NCBI GenBank assembly: GCA_002841315.1
Contig: PHEW01000001.1
Span: 1 to 64,000, forward strand
DNA from: Actinobacteria bacterium HGW-Actinobacteria-4
Lineage (GTDB): Bacteria; Actinomycetota; Actinomycetes; Actinomycetales; Demequinaceae
Length of the DNA stretch: 64,000 nt
Direction: 5' to 3'
The translations under genes and the position numbers were made by a program. Position 1 is the stretch's first letter. Every line of letters begins with the position of its first letter. Below are positions 17,733-28,081 of this stretch, piece by piece. Below the pieces are notes generated by a model. It did not search any database. It worked only from the letters and a program-made list of their open reading frames with translations, and was not told the origin of the DNA.

Positions 17733-18896
17733 ATGGCCACCGTTACATTTGATAAGGCAACGCGCACCTACCCCGGGACAGAACGCCCCGCTGTAGACGC
17801 ACTTGACATTGACATCGCGGACGGCGAATTCCTCGTCCTCGTTGGCCCCTCCGGTTGCGGTAAGTCAACCTCGCTGCGCATGCTCGCAGGCTTGGAAGAC
17901 ATCGACGAGGGTTCGATCTGGGTGGGCGACCGCGACGTGACTCACGTGCAGCCCAAGGACCGCGACATCGCGATGGTGTTCCAGTCTTACGCCCTGTACC
18001 CCCACATGTCCGTCGCTGACAACATGGGCTTCGCGCTCAAGATTGCCCGCGTCGACAAGGCAGAGATCCGTCAGCGCGTCGAAGCCGCCGCCAAGATCCT
18101 CGACCTTTCCGAGTACCTGGACCGCAAGCCCAAGGCTCTTTCCGGTGGTCAGCGCCAGCGCGTTGCCATGGGTCGCGCCATTGTGCGTCAGCCCCAGGTG
18201 TTCCTCATGGATGAGCCGCTGTCGAACCTTGACGCCAAGCTCCGTGTCCAGACGCGTACCCAGATCGCCGCTCTCCAGCGCCGCCTGGGAACCACCACCG
18301 TCTACGTGACTCACGACCAGACCGAGGCACTCACCATGGGTGACCGGATTGCAGTCCTCAAGGACGGCGTGCTTCAGCAGATCGGTACGCCGCGTGACAT
18401 GTACGACACCCCCGCGAACGTGTTCGTGGCCGGCTTCATCGGCTCGCCCGCGATGAACATCGGCACGTACCAGGTGTTCGACGGTGCCGCACAGATTGGC
18501 CGTGCCAAGGTGCAGCTCTCCCGCGAGGCCGCTGCGCAGCTCAAGTCGGAAGACAAGAACCACGTGGTGCTTGGCTTCCGTCCCGAGTCGCTCGACCTCG
18601 CTACCCCCAACACGGACGGTGCGATTCCGATCGAGGTCGACGTGGTGGAAGAGCTCGGCTCCGACGCCTTCGTTTACGGCTCTGTGCCCAGCGAGTTCGG
18701 CGACGCTCAGGCCGTGAACTTCGATGCAGGCGAGTCGCAGATGATTCTGCGTATCGACCCGCGCGACGTTCCTGCCAAGGGTGACACCATCTGGGCCACC
18801 ATCCGCGCAGGCGAGCAGCACGTGTTCTCCGCTGCCACGGGTGAGCGTCTCTCCGGAGCCGTCCACACCTCGGCATCGAAGACCAAGAAGAAGTAG
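17733..18896 (+). CDS. msiK: Sugar ABC transporter ATPase (MsiK/UgpC type), orphan
   Basis: A 387-aa CUT1-type ATPase: Walker [12 protein letters not shown]-loop VFQSYALYPHM, signature LSGGQRQRVA, Walker B VFLMDEPLSNLDA, switch THDQTEA, then a C-terminal TOBE regulatory domain (GTPRDMYDTPANVFVAGFIGSP). No permease or binding-protein genes are near. In actinobacteria such an orphan (MsiK) energises many different sugar importers, so that role is likely. A strong terminator follows. The C-terminus is a short Lys-rich tail. Confidence 0.88.
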   Translation: MATVTFDKATRTYPGTERPAVDALDIDIADGEFLVLVGPSGCGKSTSLRMLAGLEDIDEGSIWVGDRDVTHVQPKDRDIAMVFQSYALYPHMSVADNMGFALKIARVDKAEIRQRVEAAAKILDLSEYLDRKPKALSGGQRQRVAMGRAIVRQPQVFLMDEPLSNLDAKLRVQTRTQIAALQRRLGTTTVYVTHDQTEALTMGDRIAVLKDGVLQQIGTPRDMYDTPANVFVAGFIGSPAMNIGTYQVFDGAAQIGRAKVQLSREAAAQLKSEDKNHVVLGFRPESLDLATPNTDGAIPIEVDVVEELGSDAFVYGSVPSEFGDAQAVNFDAGESQMILRIDPRDVPAKGDTIWATIRAGEQHVFSAATGERLSGAVHTSASKTKKK

Positions 18897-18911
18897 CTCT
18901 CAGAGCACATC

Positions 18912-18951
18912 AAGCGAGGCGGGCCGGGAAACCGGTCCGCCTCGCTTTCTT
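18912..18951 (+). terminator. Terminator after the sugar ATPase gene
   Basis: A long GC stem AAGCGAGGCGGGCCGG / CCGGTCCGCCTCGCTT with a GAAA loop, followed by TTCTT. Confidence 0.9.
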
Positions 18952-19012
18952 GCAGGCACCTCCAGCATGCTCCGCCACCTAGACTTGCCCTGACAGCGAA
19001 AGGTTACCCAGG

Positions 19013-20311
19013 ATGGCATTGCAGATTAGTGGCGCAGTAGAGCCGGCTCTCCTGGAGTTGCCGTGGTCCATCCAACTCGAGGACTGGCCAGCCGACAGGC
19101 TAGCCGCCCTGCCCCGCGGTATCTCCCGCCACGTGGTGCGCTTTGTGCGCTACGAGGGCAAGGTCTTGGCCGTCAAGGAAACCATCGCTCCCATCGCCCA
19201 CCGTGAGTTCTTCATGCTGCGCGAGCTTGGCCGGCTGGGAGCACCGTGTGTGGTGCCGTTCGCGGTGGTGGACGGCAGGACCGACGCCAACGGTGAGGAG
19301 CTCCCCGCCGCACTCATCACCGAGCACTTGCAGTTCTCCCTGCCATACCGAGCGCTGTTCAGCCGCGCCCTCCGGGAGGAAACCCTCGGCAGGCTGATCG
19401 ACGCCCTCACCGTGCTGCTGGTCCGCCTGCACCTCCTGGGCTTCTACTGGGGAGACGTGTCGCTGTCCAACGCCCTCTTCCGCCGCGACGCCGAGTCTTT
19501 CTCCGCGTATCTGGTGGACGCCGAAACGGGCGACATGCACCACGACCTCACCCCGGGCCAGCGTGCGTATGACATCGACCTGGCTCGCACCAACATCATT
19601 GGCGAACTGTTCGACCTGCAGGCGGGCGACGAACTTGATGAGACCGTGGACCCCCTGACCATCGGGGACCGGATCCAGTCCCGCTACGACGAGCTCTGGG
19701 ATGCGCTGACCCAAACCGAGACCTTCGACACCAACATTCGCCTGCACGTGGCGGACCGAGTGCGTGCGCTCAACGAACTGGGCTTTGACGTCGCCGAGAT
19801 CGACATGACGGAGACCGCTGACGGCAACGCCCTCACCATCCGTCCCAAGGTGGTGGACGCCGGCCACCACGCGCGCCGGCTGTGGCGGCTCACCGGTCTC
19901 GACGTCCAAGAGAACCAGGCGCGCCGCATGCTCAACGACCTCGACGAATACCGCGCGACATCGGCCGAAGACGAGGACGAGGTGATTGCGGCCCACGCGT
20001 GGCTCGCAGCCGTCTTTGAGCCCACCGTGCGTGCCGTGCCTCGCGAGTTCCGGCGCAAGCTCGAGCCCGCTCAGATCTTCCACGAGGTGCTGGACCACCG
20101 CTGGTTCCTGTCCGAGGAGCAACGGCGCGACGTGCCGATGCACGAGGCCGTGGCCTCCTATGTCAAGACGGTGCTACCCAACCGGCCCGACGAGGCCGCG
20201 GTACTGGGTCAGGAGATCGAAGACCTCGAGCTGCTTGCACACCATGAACCCGCGACTGACACCGACGCGATTTCGGCGTGGACCATTCAGAACTTCAAGA
20301 ACCTCGACTGA
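19013..20311 (+). CDS. DUF4032 protein with LPS-kinase-like N-terminal part
   Basis: A 432-aa protein typical of actinobacterial DUF4032 proteins. The N-terminal ~200 residues look like a diverged kinase (WaaP/Kdo kinase type): VLAVKETIAPIAHREFFMLREL, then LLGFYWGDVSLSNALF in the catalytic-loop position and YLVDAETGD near the DFG position. The DUF4032 part follows, with RQ-rich helical sequence. Substrate is unknown. Its 3' end overlaps convergent rlmB by 17 bp. Confidence 0.8.
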   Translation: MALQISGAVEPALLELPWSIQLEDWPADRLAALPRGISRHVVRFVRYEGKVLAVKETIAPIAHREFFMLRELGRLGAPCVVPFAVVDGRTDANGEELPAALITEHLQFSLPYRALFSRALREETLGRLIDALTVLLVRLHLLGFYWGDVSLSNALFRRDAESFSAYLVDAETGDMHHDLTPGQRAYDIDLARTNIIGELFDLQAGDELDETVDPLTIGDRIQSRYDELWDALTQTETFDTNIRLHVADRVRALNELGFDVAEIDMTETADGNALTIRPKVVDAGHHARRLWRLTGLDVQENQARRMLNDLDEYRATSAEDEDEVIAAHAWLAAVFEPTVRAVPREFRRKLEPAQIFHEVLDHRWFLSEEQRRDVPMHEAVASYVKTVLPNRPDEAAVLGQEIEDLELLAHHEPATDTDAISAWTIQNFKNLD

Positions 20312-21251
20312 GTTCGTACAGCGCGATCGAGGCCGCCACCGACGCGTTGAGGCTCTCCATGCCTGATGTGATGGGGATCGACACGATCTGATCGCAGGTC
20401 TCGCGCACCAGCCGCGAGATGCCAGCGCCTTCGGAGCCGATCACGATCACCACATTCTCCGCCAGCAGGTTCGAGTCCTTCAGGTCCACGTCTGCGCCAG
20501 CATCGAGGCCGATCACAAAGAAGCCCGCGTCCTGGAAGTCCTTGAGCGCACGTACGAGGTTGGTTGCGCGGGCCACGGGAACGCGCGCTGCGGCGCCGGC
20601 AGAGACCTTCCAGGCAGCAACCGTCACGCCAGCTGCGCGGCGCTCGGGAATCACCAATCCGGTGGCACCAAAGGCCGCAGCCGAGCGCATGATCGCACCC
20701 AGGTTGCGCGGGTCCTGGATCGAGTCCAGCGCCAGCACGCGCATCGGCGCGGGCGCCTCCATGAGGTCAAAGTGGTCGCGGTACACGTAGGAGGGTACTT
20801 CGAGCGCGACGCCTTGATGAGGGCTACCGTCTGCTAGGCGGTCAAGCACGCCCTTGGGTACTTCGCGTACCTCGATGCCGGCGTCCACGGCTAGCCCGAC
20901 GATCTCGGTGATGCGGTCGTCGGCGTCGATGCGGTCAAAGATTTGCAGCACGGTCGCGGGGATTCCGTAGCGGAGCGCCTCAAGGGTGCTGTTGCGCCCA
21001 ATCACCAACTCGAGCGATCCGGAGGTGCGGTCGCGCGGGGTGGGCTTGGAGCGACCCTGCGGCTTCTTCGAGGCCTCGTACTCCTCGCGCTGCTTGGCCT
21101 TGAACGCCTTGTGGTACGGGCGTTCCTCGGCCTTGGGGGTGGGACCCTTGCCTTCGAGGGCGCGCTTGTTCTTGCCGCCCGTGCCCTTCACTGGGGATTT
21201 TTTGGTGCTCGCCTTGCGAACGGCGCCCTTACGCTGAGAGTTTCCGGCCAT
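20295..21251 (-). CDS. rlmB: 23S rRNA (guanosine-2'-O)-methyltransferase, RlmB/TrmH family
   Basis: A 318-aa SpoU-family enzyme. A Lys/Arg-rich N-terminal extension (about 75 residues) precedes the substrate-binding domain (LVIGRNSTLEAL). The SPOUT motifs are DPRNLGAIMRSAAAFGA, VIVIGSEGAGISRLV and IPITSGMESLNASVAASI, which form the knotted AdoMet site. It methylates the 2'-O of a conserved guanosine in 23S rRNA (G2251 in E. coli). It is the last gene of the carD-ispD-ispF-cysS-rlmB group. Confidence 0.93.
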   Translation of the reverse strand: MAGNSQRKGAVRKASTKKSPVKGTGGKNKRALEGKGPTPKAEERPYHKAFKAKQREEYEASKKPQGRSKPTPRDRTSGSLELVIGRNSTLEALRYGIPATVLQIFDRIDADDRITEIVGLAVDAGIEVREVPKGVLDRLADGSPHQGVALEVPSYVYRDHFDLMEAPAPMRVLALDSIQDPRNLGAIMRSAAAFGATGLVIPERRAAGVTVAAWKVSAGAAARVPVARATNLVRALKDFQDAGFFVIGLDAGADVDLKDSNLLAENVVIVIGSEGAGISRLVRETCDQIVSIPITSGMESLNASVAASIALYELSRGS

Positions 21252-21260
21252 CAGGTGAGT

Positions 21261-22679
21261 CTAGTCGTCTGTGGACAATGACCAGCGGGCACCGTCGGCG
21301 GAGTCCTCGATGACGATGCCAGCGGCACTCAAACGGTCACGGATGGCGTCAGCTGCCTGCCAGTCTTTGGCAGCCCGCGCTTGCGCCCGTGCCTCGATGT
21401 CTGCCTGCACTAGCGAGTCCAGCGCGGTGAGTGCCGCCGAGGCCTGCGCCTCACCCTTCCACTGCTCGCACGCGGGATCCAGGCCCAGCACATCCAGCAT
21501 GGCGCGCACGCTCAAGACGGCCGACGCTACGGCGGGGTCGTCGCCCGCGGTCAGGGCGGCGTTGCCAAGTCTGACCGCCTCGTGGATGTGGGCGAGGGCG
21601 CGCGGCACCGAGAGGTCGTCGTTCATGGCGTCGACGAAGGGCTCGGGCAACTCTGCGGCGGCGACCTCGGCATGGGTGTGGGACCCCACCCGTTCGCTCG
21701 CGCGCTGCACAAAACCAGCCAACCGCGCCCAGGTGGCGGTGGCATCGGTCAGCGTGCTGTCCGAGTACTCGAGCATGGACCGGTAGTGAACGCCCGCGAG
21801 CGCGAGCCGGAGCGCGGCAGGTTGGTGCTCGCGGAGCACCTCGCTCACGAGCAGCCCATTTCCGAGCGACTTGGACATCTTGGCCCCGGACTGTGTCACC
21901 CAGGCCGAGTGCAGCCACAGGCGCGCAAAGGCATAGCCCGCCGCACGGGACTGTGCCTGCTCGTTCTCGTGATGAGGGAAGCGCAGGTCGAGCCCACCGC
22001 CGTGAATGTCGAACTCGTCTCCCAGGTACCGTCTGGCCATGGCGGAGCACTCAATGTGCCACCCGGGCCGGCCGAGGCCCCACGGGGACGCCCATACGGC
22101 GCTCGTGGGCTCGCCTGGCTTGCTCGCCTTCCACAGCGCGAAGTCTCGCGGATCGCGCTTGGCGTCCGCGGGTGAGTCCGCTGCGGGCGCCATATCGCCG
22201 AGCCCCTGATTGGTCAGTGCGCCATACGCGGGGAAGGATGCCGTGTCAAAGTACACAGAGCCGTTGACCTCGTAGGCGTGGCCGCGTTCCACCAGCAACT
22301 CGATCATCGCGACGATCTCAGGGATGCTCCCCGTGGCGCGGGGTTCGTAGTCGGCGGGCAGCATGCCCACGGCGCGGAAGGCTTCCGAGAACTCGCGCTC
22401 AAACTGCAGCGCCCAGGCCCACCATGGCACGCCCGCCTCGGCGGCCTTGGCGATCACCTTGTCTTCAATATCGGTGACGTTGCGGATCATGGTCACGTGG
22501 TGACCGGTGCGGATCAGCCAGCGCTGCAGGACGTCGAAAGCCACGAAGGACCGCAGGTGACCAACGTGAGGCGAGCCCTGCACGGTGGGTCCACACACGT
22601 AGATGCCCGCGCGGCCAGGAACCAACGGTTCGAAGTCGCGCACCTCGCGGGTGGCGGTGTCGTAAAGGCGCAGAGTCAC
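21261..22679 (-). CDS. cysS: Cysteinyl-tRNA synthetase
   Basis: A 472-aa class I synthetase with the Zn-binding Cys in YVCGPTVQG, the HIGH-like HVGH motif, [13 protein letters not shown] and KMSKS ([10 protein letters not shown]). The GTG at 22679 starts the true N-terminus ([15 protein letters not shown]), five bases after the ispF stop. The frame is open back to 22952, but that part is a shadow of ispF. It charges tRNA-Cys. Confidence 0.95.
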   Translation of the reverse strand: MTLRLYDTATREVRDFEPLVPGRAGIYVCGPTVQGSPHVGHLRSFVAFDVLQRWLIRTGHHVTMIRNVTDIEDKVIAKAAEAGVPWWAWALQFEREFSEAFRAVGMLPADYEPRATGSIPEIVAMIELLVERGHAYEVNGSVYFDTASFPAYGALTNQGLGDMAPAADSPADAKRDPRDFALWKASKPGEPTSAVWASPWGLGRPGWHIECSAMARRYLGDEFDIHGGGLDLRFPHHENEQAQSRAAGYAFARLWLHSAWVTQSGAKMSKSLGNGLLVSEVLREHQPAALRLALAGVHYRSMLEYSDSTLTDATATWARLAGFVQRASERVGSHTHAEVAAAELPEPFVDAMNDDLSVPRALAHIHEAVRLGNAALTAGDDPAVASAVLSVRAMLDVLGLDPACEQWKGEAQASAALTALDSLVQADIEARAQARAAKDWQAADAIRDRLSAAGIVIEDSADGARWSLSTDD

Positions 22680-22684
22680 GGGTG

Positions 22685-23161
22685 TCAGGCTACCGGGGTC
22701 ACCAGGGCCGTGGCGAATGCTGCGAGGCCCTCGCCGCGGCCCGTGAGGCCCAGTCCGTCGGTGGTGGTCGCGGACACCGAGACGGGCGCGCCCACGGCAG
22801 CGCTCAGCGCGGCCTCCGCCTCCGCCCGTCGCGGCGCGAGCTTGGGGCTGTTGCCCAGGACCTGGATAGCCACGTTGCCGATGGTGTACCCGGCTTCGCG
22901 GACCAGACGCGCGCTCTCGCGGAGCAATTCGGTCCCGGCGGCACCGGACCATTCGGGGCGGTCGGTGCCGAACACTGCGCCCAGGTCACCCAGTCCGGCG
23001 GCGCTCAGCAACGCATCGCACGCCGCGTGAGCGGCCACGTCGCCGTCGCTGTGGCCCTCGAGGGAACGGTGCTCAGGAAAGTCCAGGCCGGCCAGAGACA
23101 GGCCCGTGCTTTCGCCAAAGGCGTGGACATCGACGCCGATGCCGGTGCGGGGAGTTGTCAT
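22685..23161 (-). CDS. ispF: 2-C-methyl-D-erythritol 2,4-cyclodiphosphate synthase
   Basis: A 158-aa enzyme of the MEP isoprenoid pathway. The metal ligands are in GIGVDVHAF (Asp/His) and [12 protein letters not shown]; the substrate region [16 protein letters not shown] is at the C-terminus. It overlaps ispD by 4 nt (ATGA), so the two pathway steps are coupled in one operon under carD. Confidence 0.95.
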   Translation of the reverse strand: MTTPRTGIGVDVHAFGESTGLSLAGLDFPEHRSLEGHSDGDVAAHAACDALLSAAGLGDLGAVFGTDRPEWSGAAGTELLRESARLVREAGYTIGNVAIQVLGNSPKLAPRRAEAEAALSAAVGAPVSVSATTTDGLGLTGRGEGLAAFATALVTPVA

Positions 23162-23883
23162 GCGTCACCCTCGCCTTCACTCACGTGGGCGAGGTGGTTC
23201 GCCCACGCCAAGTCTGCCTCATGAGTGATCTTGAGGCCCGAGGCATGCCCGGGCACTGCGACCACACGGAACCCGTAGCGGCGGAGCAGGCCCGCGTCAT
23301 CGGTGGCGAAGGCACCCGCGTCGGCGCGCGCGCGTTGGTGGGCCTCACGCAGCGCAGCAGCGACGAACACTTGTGGGGTCTGGACAGCGCGAACCGAGTC
23401 GCGGTCCACGGGGTCTCCCAGTTGTCCATCTGGGCCCGGCGCGCTCACCAGGGTGTCGACCATGGTGAGCACTGGCACCGCGCCCTGAGCGCCAGCTTTG
23501 ACGGCGTCAACCGCACCGCGCATGATCTCGGTGGGCATGAACGCTCGCGCGGCATCGTGGACCAGGATCACTTCTGGTATGGGCCACTCGCCGTCGAACA
23601 GTGCGTCAAGGGCGAGCGCCACCGAGTCCTGACGCGACTCACCCCCGGCGACCACGCGCAAGGCGAGGTGGGGGAAATCGGCGACTACGGCATCGGCCGC
23701 TGCTTGAATGTCAGCCACATGCGTGGGCGGAGCGGTCACGATGAGGTGCGAGACTTCCGGGGCGATGCCCCGGATGGCCCACGCGACCAGCGGTTGACCG
23801 GCAACCGGTACCAGAGCCTTGGGCTCAACGGCACCGAGCCGTGTTCCATAGCCGGCAGCCGTGACGACGGCCGCTGTGGTCAC
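23158..23883 (-). CDS. ispD: 2-C-methyl-D-erythritol 4-phosphate cytidylyltransferase
   Basis: A 241-aa nucleotidyltransferase of the MEP pathway. The N-terminal motif [12 protein letters not shown], then [13 protein letters not shown], the central VHDAARAF and RAVQTPQVF all match IspD. It overlaps carD by 4 nt at its start and ispF by 4 nt at its end. Confidence 0.95.
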   Translation of the reverse strand: MTTAAVVTAAGYGTRLGAVEPKALVPVAGQPLVAWAIRGIAPEVSHLIVTAPPTHVADIQAAADAVVADFPHLALRVVAGGESRQDSVALALDALFDGEWPIPEVILVHDAARAFMPTEIMRGAVDAVKAGAQGAVPVLTMVDTLVSAPGPDGQLGDPVDRDSVRAVQTPQVFVAAALREAHQRARADAGAFATDDAGLLRRYGFRVVAVPGHASGLKITHEADLAWANHLAHVSEGEGDA

Positions 23884-24362
23884 GAGGTGAGAACCAGGTC
23901 CAAGCGGGACTCGGCGGTCTCCTCATCACACTTCTCCGCAAGGGCGAGTTCGGAGACGAGGATCTGGCGGGCCTTGTGAAGCATGCGCTTCTCTCCAGCG
24001 GACAAGCCCTTGTCGGTGTCGCGGCGCGACAGGTCGCGCACCACTTCAGCAACGCGAATGACATCGCCGGAGGCGAGCTTCTCCACGTTGGCCTTGTAGC
24101 GACGCGACCAGTTGGTGGGCTCTTCGATGTAGGGCTCGCGGAGCACATCGAACACCTTCTCGAGGCCAGCTTGGTCAACGACGTCGCGCACGCCAACAAG
24201 GTCGACGTTTTCTGCGGGAACTTCAATGGTGAGATCGCCCTGCGCGACCTTGAGCTTGAGATAGATCTTCTCTTCGCCGCGGACGGTGCGCTTCTTGATG
24301 TCTTGGATCAGTGCCGCACCGTGGTGCGGGTAGACGACTGTCTCGCCAACTACAAAGTTCAT
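23880..24362 (-). CDS. carD: CarD-family RNA-polymerase-binding regulator
   Basis: A 160-aa protein with an N-terminal RNAP-interaction domain ([16 protein letters not shown], then KIYLKLKV and [17 protein letters not shown]) and a C-terminal helical DNA-binding domain with the conserved Trp in [21 protein letters not shown]. CarD binds the RNAP beta subunit and stabilises open complexes at rRNA and other promoters in actinobacteria. It is the first gene of the isoprenoid/cysS/rlmB operon and is divergent from the LpqE-like gene. Confidence 0.95.
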   Translation of the reverse strand: MNFVVGETVVYPHHGAALIQDIKKRTVRGEEKIYLKLKVAQGDLTIEVPAENVDLVGVRDVVDQAGLEKVFDVLREPYIEEPTNWSRRYKANVEKLASGDVIRVAEVVRDLSRRDTDKGLSAGEKRMLHKARQILVSELALAEKCDEETAESRLDLVLTS

Positions 24363-24522
24363 CGTTGAGTTGTCCTCTTCTAGGCGGAGACCCTATTCTA
24401 CCACCCGCACCGCCCCCAATAACAGGGGTAGTCCAGGACCGCCGGTAGCGACGCGCCGTTAGCCCGGGAGCGGGAACGCCCTCTATCCTTGAGGCAGTCC
24501 GTAGCCCCCGAAAGGAATTCCC

Positions 24523-25086
24523 GTGTCCCCCACTATTCGCCCTCGCATCGCTGTTGTTGCGCTCGCCGCCGTGCTGGCTCTTGCAGGCTGCTCCGCCACC
24601 AACACCATCACCACGCAGGCCTACTACGCGCCCTCAGACGGCGTGCGCGTCGAGATCGGAGACGTGAGCGGCTACAACCTGCTGTTTGTTGCCGACGGTG
24701 CAGGCGAACAGGGCGTCCTGATCGGTTCCCTGGTGAACCGGACCGACCAAGAACTGCGGGTGTCGCTGAGCGTGGACGGCGCTACCACCACGGACATCGC
24801 GATCGCGCCCCAAGGGATCGTCTTCCTGGGCACAGAGCAGGGCCAGGTTCTTGTCGCCGGTCAGTCTCAGGTGGTGCCCGGGCTCAACGCGGACATCACC
24901 GTGGTGACGGCGAGCACTGGCACCGTCACCATCAGGGTGCCGTCGATCGACGGCGTGCTGCCCGAGTACGCGCGGGTGCTCGAGCAACTCGCTGCCGTCG
25001 CCCCGCCAGAGCCAAGCCCGTCCCCCGAGCCCTCCCCCACGGCGAGCCCAGAGCCCACCGCATCGCCGGAGCCCGAGGCGGACTAG
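24523..25086 (+). CDS. LpqE-like lipoprotein
   Basis: A 187-aa lipoprotein starting at GTG 24523 with GAAAGGA upstream. The signal peptide ends in a lipobox (LALAGCSA). The mature domain is beta-rich (VEIGDVSGYNLLFVADG, then GVLIGSLVNRTDQ and VPGLNADITVVTAS) and resembles the LpqE group. The tail is a Pro/Ser/Glu low-complexity stalk. The position next to carD matches Mycobacterium tuberculosis lpqE, which supports the call. Function is unknown. Confidence 0.72.
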   Translation: MSPTIRPRIAVVALAAVLALAGCSATNTITTQAYYAPSDGVRVEIGDVSGYNLLFVADGAGEQGVLIGSLVNRTDQELRVSLSVDGATTTDIAIAPQGIVFLGTEQGQVLVAGQSQVVPGLNADITVVTASTGTVTIRVPSIDGVLPEYARVLEQLAAVAPPEPSPSPEPSPTASPEPTASPEPEAD

Positions 25087-25111
25087 TTCCCTCGAGTCAC
25101 ACACGCACGAA

Positions 25112-25144
25112 GAAGGCCCCCAGGCGCTTGCCGTGGGGGCCTTC
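25112..25144. terminator. Bidirectional terminator between lipoprotein gene and pstB
   Basis: An 11-bp stem GAAGGCCCCCA / TGGGGGCCTTC with a GC-rich inner loop lies between two convergent genes. Confidence 0.8.
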
Positions 25145-25161
25145 GTTGCGTTGGGCGTGGC

Positions 25162-26043
25162 TCAGCCGAAGCGGCCCGAGATGTAGTCCTCGGTGCGCTT
25201 GTCGTGTGGGTCAACAAAGATCTGGCTGGTCTTGCCGTACTCGACCAGGGTTCCGGTACGGGTGTCGCTCTCGTTGTTGACCTCAGTCACAAAGAACGCG
25301 GTGCGGTCGCTGATGCGGGCCGCCTGCTGCATGTTGTGCGTCACGATCACGATGGTGTAGTCGTTCTTGATCTGCTGCATGAGATCTTCAATGCGCGTGG
25401 TCGCGATGGGGTCCAGGGCCGAGCAGGGCTCATCCATCAGCACCACCTCGGGCTGGACCGCAATCGCACGCGCAATGCACAAGCGTTGCTGCTGACCCCC
25501 GGAGAGGCTGTGGCCCGACTCCTTCAGCTTGTTCTTGACTTCGTCCCAGAGCGCCGCGCCCTTGAGCGCCTCCTCGACCATGCCCTCAAGTTCAGAACCC
25601 TTGACGCCATCAAGCTTGGGGCCAAAAGCCACGTTGTCATAGATCGACTTGGGGAAGGGATTGGGCTTCTGGAACACCATGCCAATGCGGCGACGCACCT
25701 CGACGGGGTCAATCTCTTCGTCGTAGATGTTCTCGCCGTGATAGAGCACTGTTCCCTCGACGCGCGCGCCTGGAATCAAGTCATTCATGCGGTTGAGCGA
25801 GCGCAACAGCGTTGACTTCCCACAACCGGATGGGCCAATGAGCGCGGTGATCTCGTGCTTGGCGATCTCGAAACTGACGTTACGAACGGCCCGGAACTTG
25901 TTGTAGTAGACGCTGACGTCATCGAGGCTGAACACCACGTTGCTCGGAGCAATCTCCTCGCTGACCTCGGCGGTGCCCGACGCCAGCTCGCGCGTGCTCA
26001 TCGTCACGGACGGCCGCTCAGTGGTGTTGGCTGGGTTGCTCAT
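25162..26043 (-). CDS. pstB: Phosphate ABC transporter ATP-binding protein
   Basis: A 293-aa ATPase with Walker [10 protein letters not shown], the PstB-typical [17 protein letters not shown], signature LSGGQQQRL, Walker [15 protein letters not shown] and [18 protein letters not shown] ~35-residue N-terminal extension precedes the PstB core. The start is ATG 26043 with GGAG six bases upstream; TTG 26055 is in frame. It is the last gene of pstSCAB. Confidence 0.95.
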   Translation of the reverse strand: MSNPANTTERPSVTMSTRELASGTAEVSEEIAPSNVVFSLDDVSVYYNKFRAVRNVSFEIAKHEITALIGPSGCGKSTLLRSLNRMNDLIPGARVEGTVLYHGENIYDEEIDPVEVRRRIGMVFQKPNPFPKSIYDNVAFGPKLDGVKGSELEGMVEEALKGAALWDEVKNKLKESGHSLSGGQQQRLCIARAIAVQPEVVLMDEPCSALDPIATTRIEDLMQQIKNDYTIVIVTHNMQQAARISDRTAFFVTEVNNESDTRTGTLVEYGKTSQIFVDPHDKRTEDYISGRFG

Positions 26044-26107
26044 GAAGTGCTCCAAATGAAGTAGCTAGTCGGCGTAACGGGTCGCGCAAAGGAGTCAGCA
26101 GCCATGG

Positions 26108-27031
26108 TTACATGCCCGCCCGAATCTTGTTGTACTTGGTGCCCAGCGTGCGGGCCAGGATCGTGAACAACAACGTGATGATCACCAGCGCCAAGGCGCC
26201 GCCCCAGGCCCGCTCAAGGCCAGGCGGGAACGGTTGGCGCGCGTGTTGGTAGATGAGCTGGGGCAGGGAGGCCTGCGCGCGACCCACCAGCTCGGTCACG
26301 GTGAACAGCGACCCGAGAGCCGTCAAGAGCAGTGGTGCGGTCTCGCCAGCCCCGCGAGCAACGGCGAGCATGGACCCGGTGGCGAGGCCAGGGGCGGAAG
26401 CGGGGAGCACCACGCGGGTGGTGGTCTGCCACTTGCGAGATCCCAGGCCAGCAGAAGCATTACGGATGCTGTCCGGGACGAGCTTGAGCATCTCTTCGCA
26501 TGAGCGCACCACAATCGGGAGCATCACCAACGCGATCGCGATCGCACCCGCGAGGGTGCCGAAGCCTAACCCCAACCCGGTGCCACGCACCACCACCGCG
26601 TAGACCACCAGGCCTACAAAGATCGATGGCACGCCCGTCATGACGTCGGTCACAAACCGAACCGCGGTGGCGAGCTTGGTGCCGCGCCCGTACTCCACCA
26701 AGTACACGGCGGTAGAGATTCCCACCAGCACTGCCATGGGGATCGCCAGCGCCATGATGAGTGCGGTGCCCACAAACCCGTGGGCAAAGCCTGCCTCTTC
26801 GGTCGCGCGGAAGGTCCGCTGCTCATAGATGAAGAGATCGAGGTTAAACGCCGCGATGCCACGCTGGATGACCACGAACAGAATCAGTATCAGCGGTATG
26901 CAGGCGACCACCATGGCGCTGGAAAGCGCGATGCTCGCGAGGCTATTTTGGAACTTGCGCCGCTGTGCACGCTTGTCAGAGATCTTGAGGCTCTTGGGCG
27001 CCGCCGGGATGTCAGTGAGTGTCGTGGTCAT
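26108..27031 (-). CDS. pstA: Phosphate ABC transporter permease PstA
   Basis: A 307-aa permease with six membrane helices and a binding-protein-dependent transport motif (EMLKLVPDSIRNASAGLGSRK, about residue 190). ATG 27031 overlaps the pstC stop by 4 nt; sequence further upstream is a shadow of pstC. It forms the inner-membrane channel with PstC and PstB. Confidence 0.94.
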   Translation of the reverse strand: MTTTLTDIPAAPKSLKISDKRAQRRKFQNSLASIALSSAMVVACIPLILILFVVIQRGIAAFNLDLFIYEQRTFRATEEAGFAHGFVGTALIMALAIPMAVLVGISTAVYLVEYGRGTKLATAVRFVTDVMTGVPSIFVGLVVYAVVVRGTGLGLGFGTLAGAIAIALVMLPIVVRSCEEMLKLVPDSIRNASAGLGSRKWQTTTRVVLPASAPGLATGSMLAVARGAGETAPLLLTALGSLFTVTELVGRAQASLPQLIYQHARQPFPPGLERAWGGALALVIITLLFTILARTLGTKYNKIRAGM

Positions 27032-28038
27032 ACCGCTGAATCCCCGCCTAGTCGGCCCACGCGCCACACGAGCGCCCGGGCAAGGATGTTGATGAAGAAG
27101 GTGAACAAGAACAGCGCCACGCCGATCGCCATGAGGCCGATGATCGTTTCGGGATAAGCGTCCGCGAAGGTGCTCACAATGTGCGCCGCCATCGAGTCCC
27201 CGCCAAAGAACAGGGAGTAGCCCATCCGCTGCGAGCCTCCCACCAGCATCGCGACCGCGATGGTCTCGCCGATTGCGCGGCCCATGCCCAGCATGGTCCC
27301 GCCCACAATGCCCGATGTTGACCTCGGCAGCAGCACCTGGCGGATGACTTCCCAACGCGTAGCACCCATGCCGTACGCCGCGTTGAGCTCATCCTGAGGG
27401 GCTGCGGAAAAGACTTCGCGGATGATCGCCGTCATGATCGGCAGGATCATGATGGCCAGGACAGTGCCAGCTGCGAGGTATGAGACGTTGCGAACCGGGC
27501 CCTCGAAGAGGAAGGTGTCCCCCAAGAAGGTGCTCTCCAACCAGGCGAACAGCGGCATGAGAACCACGGGAACAAAGAACAACAGGCCCCACAAGCCATA
27601 CACGATCGACGGCACAGCCGCGAGGGTCTCCACCCAGTAGGACAACGAGTTGCGGATCCTGCGTGGGGCGGCCTGCGTGATGTAGAGCGCGGTTGCGATC
27701 GCGAGGGGGAGTGCGATGACCAAGGCAATGAACGCGGTCACAAAGGTGCCGTAGATGAATGGCCATGCGCCGTAGGTGCCGAGCATCAGGTCAGGGTTAG
27801 TGGTCTCATTGCTTGCTTGCGCCGTCCACTGCATCCCAAACAGGAAGCCAAAGAAGCCTTCCTTCTGAAACACAGGCCAGGCGTCTACGGTGGTGCGGAC
27901 AATCATCACGCCAAGGAGGAAGAGAACAAACACTCCGGCGGTGGTCATGAGGGACTTGAACAGAGGGTCCGCGTAGCGGCCCTTCTTAGTCCCGCGTAGC
28001 TGGCTACGCAGGGTGGTGGCTTCGGTAGCTGTCGACAC
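27028..28038 (-). CDS. pstC: Phosphate ABC transporter permease PstC
   Basis: A 336-aa permease with six membrane helices, a long periplasmic-type loop after the first, and the EAA-type motif VFSAAPQDELNAAYGMGATRWEV. It begins 94 bp after pstS, behind a hairpin that probably lowers its expression relative to pstS. Confidence 0.94.
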   Translation of the reverse strand: MSTATEATTLRSQLRGTKKGRYADPLFKSLMTTAGVFVLFLLGVMIVRTTVDAWPVFQKEGFFGFLFGMQWTAQASNETTNPDLMLGTYGAWPFIYGTFVTAFIALVIALPLAIATALYITQAAPRRIRNSLSYWVETLAAVPSIVYGLWGLLFFVPVVLMPLFAWLESTFLGDTFLFEGPVRNVSYLAAGTVLAIMILPIMTAIIREVFSAAPQDELNAAYGMGATRWEVIRQVLLPRSTSGIVGGTMLGMGRAIGETIAVAMLVGGSQRMGYSLFFGGDSMAAHIVSTFADAYPETIIGLMAIGVALFLFTFFINILARALVWRVGRLGGDSAV

Positions 28039-28081
28039 CGGAAGTCTCCTCAGGTTGATGCGGTTCGTGATGGTGATGGAG

